From contig JAVJSD010000013.1 of the NCBI GenBank assembly GCA_040219575.1, forward strand, positions 124,001 to 188,000: 64,000 bases of DNA, given 5' to 3'. The notes under the pieces are model-generated. The model was given only the letters and a program-made list of their open reading frames with translations, did not search any database and had not been told where the DNA came from. The DNA comes from JAVJSD01 sp040219575 (lineage in GTDB: Bacteria > Planctomycetota > Planctomycetia > Pirellulales > Pirellulaceae). Shown here one piece after another: positions 24,728-31,224 of the stretch. Numbering within the stretch: the first letter of the stretch is position 1; each line of letters opens with the position of its first letter. A program made the position numbers and the translations under genes.

Positions 24728-24853
24728 GATGGCGGTTCCCTGGAAGCGAAACGAAGCAACCTATTCGAGCAACGCGCTCCCTCGCAGTACACCCCCGAAC
24801 GCCGCCCGTGACGCCGGTCGCGCCGAATTCTCCAAAATCGCAACGCACCGGCG

Positions 24854-24914
24854 AGCGTCGAGGCGTCAGGGCGACGTGGCGCAACGCAACACGTCGGGCT
24901 GACGCCTCGACGCT
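24854..24914. repeat. Perfect 16-base inverted repeat (AGCGTCGAGGCGTCAG)
   Basis: AGCGTCGAGGCGTCAG (24854-24869) and its exact reverse complement (24899-24914) flank a 29-base centre containing GCGACGTGGCGC. The same 16-mer occurs twice in direct orientation at 33273-33308. Confidence 0.75.
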
Positions 24915-24964
24915 CTCCATTGTCGCCATTGTCGCCGCTGTGGCTTGAGGCGCTGCCCGCCTGA

Positions 24965-24993
24965 TTCACACGGCGGCGCGGGGTGCGTAGAAT
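24965..24993 (+). promoter_or_regulatory. Sigma70-type promoter for the 25018 operon
   Basis: TTCACA (24965-24970), 17-base spacer, TAGAAT (24988-24993), 24 bases before the ATG at 25018. Confidence 0.5.
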
Positions 24994-25017
24994 CGCGGTG
25001 CCTTCGCATCCCTCAAT

Positions 25018-25746
25018 ATGGCGGTTCATCGCTTGACGCAGCACCACGAACAGGCCGGCAGCGCGGCGCCCGTCTCGTCCGCCGACGCCCTCTGGGCGCG
25101 GACGCAGATCATCGAAGCCTGGGCGGGCGAAACGCGGCTGAACCTGATTCGGCTGGTGGGCGTGCTGGTGTTCTACGGCCAACACCTGGTTCACTATCTC
25201 TTTTTCAACGCCGACGAGCACCTTTCCGCGGCGTATCACACGCAGACCACGGCGCTGGTCATGGCCTGGATGGCGGCGGTCGTCGCGCTGTTTGTCTGCC
25301 TGGCCCGGCGCCTTTCGCCGCGCTGGCTGAAGTACGCCGTCACCGCGCTGGACGCGGCGCTGATCGCGGCGCTGCTGATCGTATCGGGCGGGCCGCGCAG
25401 CGCGTTTCTGCCGCTCTTTTTGCTGGTGGTGGCCGCCGCCCCGCTGCGGCCCTCGCTCGGCCTGGTCACCGCGGCGACGTCGATGGCCGCGGCCGGATAC
25501 CTGTTCGTGCTGGGATATTACGTGCTGGTCCAGGTGGGCGTCGACGACTACTACCAGGGCGGCGCGGCGGTCCGCATTCCCCGCGATAGCCAGATATTGT
25601 TTCTGTTGACGCTCGCGGTCGCCGGACTGCTGGCGGGACAGGCGGTGCGGCAGATGCGCCGCAGCATCGCCCGCGCAGCGTTGCTTGTTGATGGCGAACC
25701 GACGACGAACCTCGGTCGCGATGCGGAGACGGAGGGCGCCGCATGA
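25018..25746 (+). CDS. Polytopic membrane protein, sensor-domain-like
   Basis: 242 residues with about six hydrophobic helices: LIRLVGVLVFYGQHLVHYL (about 43-61), ALVMAWMAAVVALFVCLA, YAVTALDAALIAALLIVS, AFLPLFLLVVAAAP, LGLVTAATSMAAAGYLFVLG and ILFLLTLAVAGLLAGQAVR. The arrangement resembles the membrane part of some planctomycete sensor kinases or cyclases, but no catalytic domain follows; the protein ends in a short charged tail. It is the first gene of a tight operon, since its stop overlaps the start of the zinc-ribbon gene (ATGA at 25743). The third gene is Lgt-like, so a role in membrane lipid or lipoprotein handling is conceivable but unproven. Confidence 0.65.
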   Translation: MAVHRLTQHHEQAGSAAPVSSADALWARTQIIEAWAGETRLNLIRLVGVLVFYGQHLVHYLFFNADEHLSAAYHTQTTALVMAWMAAVVALFVCLARRLSPRWLKYAVTALDAALIAALLIVSGGPRSAFLPLFLLVVAAAPLRPSLGLVTAATSMAAAGYLFVLGYYVLVQVGVDDYYQGGAAVRIPRDSQILFLLTLAVAGLLAGQAVRQMRRSIARAALLVDGEPTTNLGRDAETEGAA

Positions 25747-26315
25747 ACACGCGCTGCCCAAGTTGCAACGCGGCGATCGCGCCTGGCGAAACGCGTTGCC
25801 AGCGCTGCGGCTGTTTCCAGGCCGCGCAGCCGATCGACGCCATCCTTGTCGATCAGCACGGCTCGGCCGCGAGCGAGCAGGGTCTCGACACGCTCTATGT
25901 CGGGCTGGGGCTGTTCGCCCTTGGCGCGCTGGTGTTCGCCGGCGGGATGATAGGATTTGTGATGCCCGTGATGAATGATGGCTTCAGCACCATCGACTTC
26001 GACACCTTCATCGTCGGCATGGCGGTGGTGACGGGGCTGACCACCGTGCTGTTCATTACGGCGGCCGTCGTATTCGCCGTCAGCCGAGGACCGGCCGCCG
26101 CGCGGGCCGGCGGTGTGGCGGGGGCGGTGGTGGGCAGCGTTCTCAGCGGCGTGGCGTCGGTGCTGGTGGTGGTGGTCGTGGTGATCGTCGTCATCTGCGC
26201 CACGATTCTGGCGATGATCGTCTCGCTCATGAACGCTTGCGGCTGCAAAGTGAATTCGCAGCAGGCCGACGTCCCTCCGCCGAGCGCCAGCGGCTACGTC
26301 GCTCGCCTGGACTGA
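25743..26315 (+). CDS. Zinc-ribbon membrane protein
   Basis: 190 residues. An N-terminal zinc ribbon (CPSCNAAI...CQRCGC, two CxxC knuckles within residues 4-24) is followed by three hydrophobic helices: TLYVGLGLFALGALVFAGGM, IVGMAVVTGLTTVLFITAAV and a long one containing VLVVVVVVIVVICATILAMI. This head-plus-helices plan is common in small bacterial membrane proteins annotated zinc-ribbon domain; function is unknown. It overlaps the preceding gene by four bases and ends five bases before the GTG start of the Lgt-like gene, so all three are almost certainly co-transcribed and translationally linked. Confidence 0.72.
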   Translation: MNTRCPSCNAAIAPGETRCQRCGCFQAAQPIDAILVDQHGSAASEQGLDTLYVGLGLFALGALVFAGGMIGFVMPVMNDGFSTIDFDTFIVGMAVVTGLTTVLFITAAVVFAVSRGPAAARAGGVAGAVVGSVLSGVASVLVVVVVVIVVICATILAMIVSLMNACGCKVNSQQADVPPPSASGYVARLD

Positions 26316-26319
26316 AACC

Positions 26320-27081
26320 GTGCTCACGCCCCGGCTGGATTACGCCTGCTTCATGCTGCTCGCCGCCGCGGCGTTTCTCGTCGTGCAGCGGCTGCAGCCG
26401 CAGACCGAGGCGGCGACGCTGCGTTGGCGCGAGAAGGGCGCCCTGCTGCTGGCCGCCTTCATCGGCGGCGCGCTGGGCGGCAAACTGCCGTTCGTCTTCT
26501 CCGCCGGCGGCGCGGGACTGTGGGCCTGGACGACCGACGGCAAGACGATCACCACCGCCATCGCCGGCGCCTATCTGGCCGTGGAAGCGACCAAGTGGGC
26601 GCTCGGCATTCGCGTCAAGACGGGCGACGCCTTCGCCCTGCCTATCGCCGTCGGCCTCGCCATCGGCCGCTGGGGCTGTTTCTTCGGCGGCTGCTGCTAC
26701 GGCGTGACCACCGACCTCCCCTGGGCGACGCCGTTCGAGCACGCCGGCGTCGTCGAACTGCGGCACCCGACGCAGATCTACGAGAGTATGTTCCACGCCT
26801 CGATGGCCGTCGTGCTGCTGGCCATGATTCGCTACGACCTGCTGCGGCGGCAGCGGCTGAAACTCTACTTGATCGCCTACTTCCTCTATCGCTTCCTGAC
26901 CGAATTCATCCGCCCCGAACCCGCCTACGCCTTCGGCCTCACCTGGTACCAGTGGACCGCCCTCGGCCTGATCGCCGCCCTGGCCGTTCACTGGGCCATC
27001 GATGAGCGAGCCAAGCGGAAGCCCGCCCAGGCAGAAGAACCCGAACCGCGGACGATCACCCCGCAAAGCGTTTCCCCCTGA
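26320..27081 (+). CDS. Lgt-like prolipoprotein diacylglyceryl transferase family protein
   Basis: 253 residues with about seven membrane segments. The Lgt family signature is visible in modified form: GRWGCFFGGCCYG (canonical GRxGNFxxGExyG, so the conserved Asn is Cys), RHPTQIYES (R-P-S/T-Q-x-Y-E) and the C-terminal RFLTEFIRPEP, which contains the catalytic Arg and Glu positions. Lgt transfers a diacylglyceryl group from phosphatidylglycerol to the lipobox Cys of prolipoproteins. The Cys-for-Asn change and the two extra Cys suggest a divergent subfamily; a housekeeping lgt would be expected elsewhere in the genome. Start is GTG. It closes the operon begun at 25018. Confidence 0.8.
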   Translation: MLTPRLDYACFMLLAAAAFLVVQRLQPQTEAATLRWREKGALLLAAFIGGALGGKLPFVFSAGGAGLWAWTTDGKTITTAIAGAYLAVEATKWALGIRVKTGDAFALPIAVGLAIGRWGCFFGGCCYGVTTDLPWATPFEHAGVVELRHPTQIYESMFHASMAVVLLAMIRYDLLRRQRLKLYLIAYFLYRFLTEFIRPEPAYAFGLTWYQWTALGLIAALAVHWAIDERAKRKPAQAEEPEPRTITPQSVSP

Positions 27082-27221
27082 CAGCAAACACGCCCCACCC
27101 GTAGTCGATGCCGCCAGCATCCGCGAGCTTGATTGCGTGCCATGCTCTCACCGCGGAGTGGGGGTAAACCTGCCGAACAACAACTCCCCGGCGGAGGCGG
27201 GCGGTGGGCGCAAGGTTTTGC

Positions 27222-27250
27222 TTGGCGACCGTCATCGGCCCGCGTACAAT
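27222..27250 (+). promoter_or_regulatory. Sigma70-type promoter for the SHD1 gene
   Basis: TTGGCG (27222-27227), 17-base spacer, TACAAT (27245-27250), 48 bases before the ATG. Confidence 0.55.
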
Positions 27251-27298
27251 CAAGGCTCGATCGAACCGGGGAACACTCTCTAGATCCAGGGGAACGTC

Positions 27299-29293
27299 AT
27301 GACGCGGTATGGGCGAGCTGAGCGTGCGCTGATTCTGGCCGGCCTGTTTCTGTTGCTGCTCTCGACCGCCCTGGCGGCGGAGGAGCCGACGCGGCTCTGG
27401 CGCGACAAGACGGGCCGCTTCGAGGTCGAAGCCAAGCTGTTGAGCCACGCCGACGGCAAGGTGCAACTGCTCAAAAACGACGGCCGGGCGGTCACCGTGC
27501 CGCTCACCCTCCTCAGCGACGCCGATCAGCAGTACCTCAAGAATCTCGCGAACCCGGCCAATCCCTTCGCCGGCGGCGCTCCCGCCAAGGATCCCGAAGG
27601 CGTCTCGAAAACCGATTCGGCGAAACCCGACTCGGTGAGGCCCGCCGCCACGTCCCGGCCTTCGCCGGCGTCCAAACCATCCGCTCCCGCTTCCTCCGCC
27701 GAACTCCTCATGCCCGGCGGCGAGGTCGGCGTTCTGCCGGCCGACGCCCAAGCCTTGTCGCTTACTTCCACCGACCCGCTGCCGGCGTTGCCCGCCGACC
27801 CGGGACCGGCCGCTGCGCCGTTCCGCGAGTTCACCGCGGGTCTGATGAAAACGGACGCCTACGCCCGCTTCAGCCAGCCCGTGTTGGTCGACAACAGCGA
27901 CCTGGCGATCGCCGTCTCCATCAATCGCACCGGCAATATCTCCGATCCGGCGACCTTCGGCCGTGTTTACCTGGCGCGCCCCAGCGCACCGAAGGCCGAT
28001 CTCTTGCTCGACGGCAAGGCGACGATCAACCTGCTTGCGCACGATCAGAACTCCGGCCGCTCCCTGGCCGCGGTCGACGTCGACCAGCTCCAGCGCGGCG
28101 GCGACCTCGTGCTGTTGGAAGGCCTGCTTTCGGGCCAACCGAAACTCGTCGCCCGTTGGCGTGTGCCCGGCTGGGACAAGCCGGGAACCAAGCCACGGGT
28201 GGAATTCGCCCGCCTGCTCGATGCCGAAACGGCGCTGGTGCAGGTCGATTACGGCATCTACGTCTGGAATCTCGTCACCGGCGAGGGGCGGTTCGCCATC
28301 GAGCGCATCCGGGCCGGCAGCAAGATCGCCGTCAGCCCGACAGGCAAGTACCTGCTCATCCCGTACAACGGCGGCTGCAAGGTCGTCGATGTGGCCGCGG
28401 GCGCATTGGTCGGCGTGGTGCAAATCCCCAGCACGCTGGTTCCCGAGGTCGCCGTCTCGCCCGACGGCGCGCGGTTGGCCCTGGTGTTCGGCTCGGAGTA
28501 CTACATTTGGGACATCGCCAACGGCGTGATGACGGCCAACGGCACATTGAGCAACGTCAGCGGCAAGTTCTACGGCTGGATCGGCGATCGCTACCTGCTG
28601 ACGCAATTGGCGGGACTGATCCAGCCCGACCTGGGCATGACGTTGTGGAAGTACTCCCTGCCCTCGACCGACAGCTTGTTGGCGGTTTCCGGCGGCGTGA
28701 TCCTCGTCCACCGCTTCCAGGATCTCGAGGTGAAATCGCTGCCGACGCCGCACGGGGCGGTCGCCGCCATCGAGAAGAAGCTTTCCGCCAACGACGACAA
28801 GCTGCTGCTGGTCCGCCCGGGATCGAAGGTCTCGCTCAAGCTCGAGGCCGTCGAAGGCGTCGATCGCGACCTGATCCTCTCGGCCATGCAGGCGGCCGTG
28901 CAGAAGGCGGGGTGGATCATCGAGCCGGGCGCACCGATCGAGGTGGTCGCCACGATCGGCCGCGCCGAAAAGCAGACGATGTACTTTCGCCCCCTCGGCC
29001 GACCCCTCGATCGGCCGCTGACCGCCACCATCACACCCTACACGGTGAACTTGCAGGTCGTCCGCGGCGGAGAGTCGCTGTGGACCACGGGGACGACGAA
29101 CATGATCCCCCACGCCCTGACGCTGGAAGCCGGCGAAACCGTGCAACAGGCGGTCACCCGCAACGAAAAGCCCGACCCGCGATTCTTCCAGTGGCACCCG
29201 ATTCCCCCAAGCATCCTGCGTCCCGAAGTCGCCAAGACGATCGGCCGCAGCCAGGTCCTCAACGGCGTCTGGCGCGACTTCTTCCCCAAGTAG
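27299..29293 (+). CDS. SHD1-domain exoprotein with propeller-like middle region
   Basis: 664 residues. A signal peptide (about 1-22) is followed by an SLA1 homology domain 1 at about 27-82 (TRLWRDKTGRFEVEAKLLSH, VTVPLTLLSDADQQYL), a small beta domain that planctomycetes use widely in exported proteins. A Pro/Ser-rich linker follows. Residues about 190-480 contain WD40-like blades (KIAVSPTGKYLLIPYNGGCK, VAVSPDGARLALVFGSEYYI). The C-terminal 170 residues (VSLKLEAVEGVDRDLILSAM, IEVVATIGRAEKQTMYF) have no name I recognise but recur in related proteins. AGGGGAA sits a few bases before the ATG. Likely surface-exposed; function unknown. Confidence 0.8.
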   Translation: MTRYGRAERALILAGLFLLLLSTALAAEEPTRLWRDKTGRFEVEAKLLSHADGKVQLLKNDGRAVTVPLTLLSDADQQYLKNLANPANPFAGGAPAKDPEGVSKTDSAKPDSVRPAATSRPSPASKPSAPASSAELLMPGGEVGVLPADAQALSLTSTDPLPALPADPGPAAAPFREFTAGLMKTDAYARFSQPVLVDNSDLAIAVSINRTGNISDPATFGRVYLARPSAPKADLLLDGKATINLLAHDQNSGRSLAAVDVDQLQRGGDLVLLEGLLSGQPKLVARWRVPGWDKPGTKPRVEFARLLDAETALVQVDYGIYVWNLVTGEGRFAIERIRAGSKIAVSPTGKYLLIPYNGGCKVVDVAAGALVGVVQIPSTLVPEVAVSPDGARLALVFGSEYYIWDIANGVMTANGTLSNVSGKFYGWIGDRYLLTQLAGLIQPDLGMTLWKYSLPSTDSLLAVSGGVILVHRFQDLEVKSLPTPHGAVAAIEKKLSANDDKLLLVRPGSKVSLKLEAVEGVDRDLILSAMQAAVQKAGWIIEPGAPIEVVATIGRAEKQTMYFRPLGRPLDRPLTATITPYTVNLQVVRGGESLWTTGTTNMIPHALTLEAGETVQQAVTRNEKPDPRFFQWHPIPPSILRPEVAKTIGRSQVLNGVWRDFFPK

Positions 29294-29451
29294 CGCCGCG
29301 TCCATCAGCGGAATTGCGGGATCTGTGCGCCGCGGCCGTCTCGGCGGTGCTGCCTTGAATCGGAACTTGCCGGCGGGCAGCGCGACAAGACGTTATGCGA
29401 CGTCGCGCGCGGCCCTTCACACCGGCGCAGGATTTCGCTCGGAGAAACCGC

Positions 29452-29696
29452 CCTGCGGCACGGCCTTCCCTGTTTCGGCTGCGAGGGCGTCGATCGCGCC
29501 CACACCGCTCGTCAGGAATCGGCGGGCGGATGTCTCTGGCCACCTGGCGGCGGAGCCTGCTCGTTTCCGGCAGCGGTTGGCCGCGACGAATCTTTCCCGT
29601 CAGCCGCCCCCAGCCGAGCGGACTCCACACCACGGCGCCGACGCGTTGATCCAAGCCGAGCGGCATCAACTCCCACTCGTCGTCGCGGCTCACCAG
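29452..29696 (-). pseudogene. Aldo/keto reductase fragment
   Basis: The minus strand from 29696 reads LVSRDDEWELMPLGLDQRVG and then WSPLGWGRLTGKIRRGQPLP. This is unmistakably the mid-section of an aldo/keto reductase of the YajO/Tas-like kind. Near 29510 the frame shifts and the text continues AIDALAAETGKAVPQ before homology is lost. Both ends are missing: no NADPH-binding C-terminus and none of the catalytic Asp-Tyr-Lys-His region. It lies within the 508-base gap between the SHD1 gene and the metallo-beta-lactamase gene. A decayed remnant, not expected to be expressed. Confidence 0.85.
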
Positions 29697-29726
29697 CGTC
29701 TTTTTTGGCGTTCCCCATCCGCGCGC

Positions 29727-29755
29727 TTGACTCCGTGGCCGCCCGCGACGATAGT
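29727..29755 (+). promoter_or_regulatory. Sigma70-type promoter for the MBL-marR operon
   Basis: TTGACT (29727-29732), 17-base spacer, GATAGT (29750-29755), 47 bases before the ATG at 29802. The -10 overlaps an AT-rich palindrome. Confidence 0.55.
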
Positions 29756-29768
29756 TTAATCATTAACT
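29753..29768. promoter_or_regulatory. Candidate MarR operator
   Basis: AGTTTAATCATTAACT is a near-perfect palindrome (AGTT-AAT-C-ATT-AACT with one extra T), strikingly AT-rich for this genome, and covers the promoter -10. MarR proteins typically bind AT-rich dyads of this size and repress their own operon; the marR gene is second in the operon. Inference from position and sequence. Confidence 0.5.
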
Positions 29769-29801
29769 AATTGCCTTCCTCAACTCCAGGATACCGGTCG
29801 C

Positions 29802-30671
29802 ATGAGACGTTGCATTCACGGTGGCGCCGGCGCCTTGCTTGTGTTGTGCCTTGCCTCGACGGGGGTCCGCGCTGCGGAAGCGGAGGAAAGCCGCCCGTCG
29901 GAGTTGGAGATTCGCGTGGTGTTCGACAACACGTCGGCGCGGAAAGACCTGCTGCGATCGTGGGGGTTTTCGGCGGTGGTCGATTTTGGGGGGCGCCGTG
30001 TGCTGTTTGACGCCGGCAGCGATCCCATTCTGCTGCTGGAGCACCTGGAAAAGATGCGGATCGACCCCAACACGATCGAGCATGCCGTCATCTCGCACCA
30101 GCACGGCGACCACCTGCGCGGCGTGTACTGGGTGTTTGAAAAGAACCCGGCGATGCAGGTGCACTTCCTGGATTGTTTTCCCGACGAGGCGTTTCGTCGT
30201 GCCACCGCCGTGAAGATGAAGCCGCACCGTGTCACCGAACCGTTCGAGATCGTGCCGGGCGTCTATTCGACCGGCATCGTCGAGGGAGATCCGTCTGAGC
30301 AGTCCCTGGTGATCGAGACGTCTCAGGGGCTGGTGATGCTGGTGGGTTGCTCCCATCCCGGCGTGGTGAAGTTGGTCGAAACGGCGCAGAAGCAGCGGAA
30401 AAAGGACTCCCTCCGCTTGTTGTTGGGTGGGTTTCACATGCTTCGCAAGCAGCCTGACGAAATCAAGACGGCCATCAACCGACTGCAGGGCTTGAAGGTC
30501 CAGACCGTGATCCCGGCCCATTGCTCGGGCGACTTGGCGAATGAACTGTTTCCCGTCGCCTTCGGCGATCAATACAACACGGCCGGCGCCGGTCGGCTGA
30601 TCGTACTTGACGACGCAGGCAAGCTGGTCGTCAGTACGTTGAAAGCAGAGCAGGAGTCCGGCGACGAATGA
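29802..30671 (+). CDS. Metallo-beta-lactamase-fold hydrolase, COG1237-like, with signal peptide
   Basis: 289 residues. A signal peptide (about 1-24, ending VRAA) precedes a metallo-beta-lactamase domain. Zinc-binding residues are visible: H99-x-H101-x-D103-H104 (SHQHGDHLRG), H185 (GCSHPGV) and H240 (IPAHCSGD), with H212 in GGFHM. The GCSHPG and GGFHM motifs mark the subfamily that includes archaeal dihydropterin aminobenzene phosphate synthase (COG1237), a group of mixed or unknown functions in bacteria. An export signal is unexpected for the biosynthetic role. Its last four bases overlap the start of marR (ATGA), so translation is coupled. A promoter and AT-rich palindrome lie just upstream. 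Confidence 0.85.
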   Translation: MRRCIHGGAGALLVLCLASTGVRAAEAEESRPSELEIRVVFDNTSARKDLLRSWGFSAVVDFGGRRVLFDAGSDPILLLEHLEKMRIDPNTIEHAVISHQHGDHLRGVYWVFEKNPAMQVHFLDCFPDEAFRRATAVKMKPHRVTEPFEIVPGVYSTGIVEGDPSEQSLVIETSQGLVMLVGCSHPGVVKLVETAQKQRKKDSLRLLLGGFHMLRKQPDEIKTAINRLQGLKVQTVIPAHCSGDLANELFPVAFGDQYNTAGAGRLIVLDDAGKLVVSTLKAEQESGDE

Positions 30672-31165
30672 ATCGCCTCGTGAACAAGCATGCGGAGACC
30701 GCCGATCTGCGGGACGAGTTCCCCGACACGCCGGCCCGGCGGGCTGTGGTGTCGGTGGTCCGTGGCTACGGCGCGGTGGCGCGGCAAATGGGACCGCACT
30801 ATGCGGAATTCGGGCTCACGCCGCCGCAGTTTCAACTATTGACAGTGCTCAATCGCTTGCGCGGTGAGCAGATCACCCAGCGCCGGCTGGGGATGGAATT
30901 GTACGTCTCGTTCCCGAACGTCACGGTCATGCTGTCGCGGCTGGAACAGGCCGGGCTGATCGAGCGGATGGTCAACGAGGCCGACCGCCGCGAGCGGTTC
31001 GTGCGGATCACCCACAGCGGCCGCGCGCTGTTGAAACGGATCTGGAAGGTTCAACCGGACCAACTGGAGCGCGTCATGGCCGGCTTGACCGACAAGGAAC
31101 GGATCGAGCTGGCTCGACTCTTGAACAAGATGATCGCCGGTCAGTCCCCGCCGGCGGAATCATGA
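30668..31165 (+). CDS. MarR-family transcriptional regulator
   Basis: 165 residues with the MarR winged helix-turn-helix: LTPPQFQLLTVLNRLRGEQI as the first helices, QRRLGMELYVSFPNVTVMLS as the recognition region (about 82-101) and the charged wing RMVNEADRRERFVRIT (about 110-125). The long flanking helices for dimerisation are present. MarR proteins usually repress their own operon and release DNA on binding a small aromatic ligand. The gene overlaps the MBL gene by four bases, and an AT-rich palindrome overlaps that operon's promoter, so autoregulation is likely (inference). The beta-helix gene starts 59 bases downstream on the same strand and may be part of the same regulon. Confidence 0.92.
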   Translation: MNRLVNKHAETADLRDEFPDTPARRAVVSVVRGYGAVARQMGPHYAEFGLTPPQFQLLTVLNRLRGEQITQRRLGMELYVSFPNVTVMLSRLEQAGLIERMVNEADRRERFVRITHSGRALLKRIWKVQPDQLERVMAGLTDKERIELARLLNKMIAGQSPPAES

Positions 31166-31224
31166 AGGAAATCAGGCGATACTCCCCTCCCACTCTCTCC
31201 CTCCACGTTTGAGGAGACCACGCA

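Noticed and set aside
27056..29305. 749-residue minus-strand open frame opposite the SHD1 gene
   Set aside because: Antisense shadow of a gene with a clear signal peptide, SHD1 domain, promoter and ribosome site on the plus strand.
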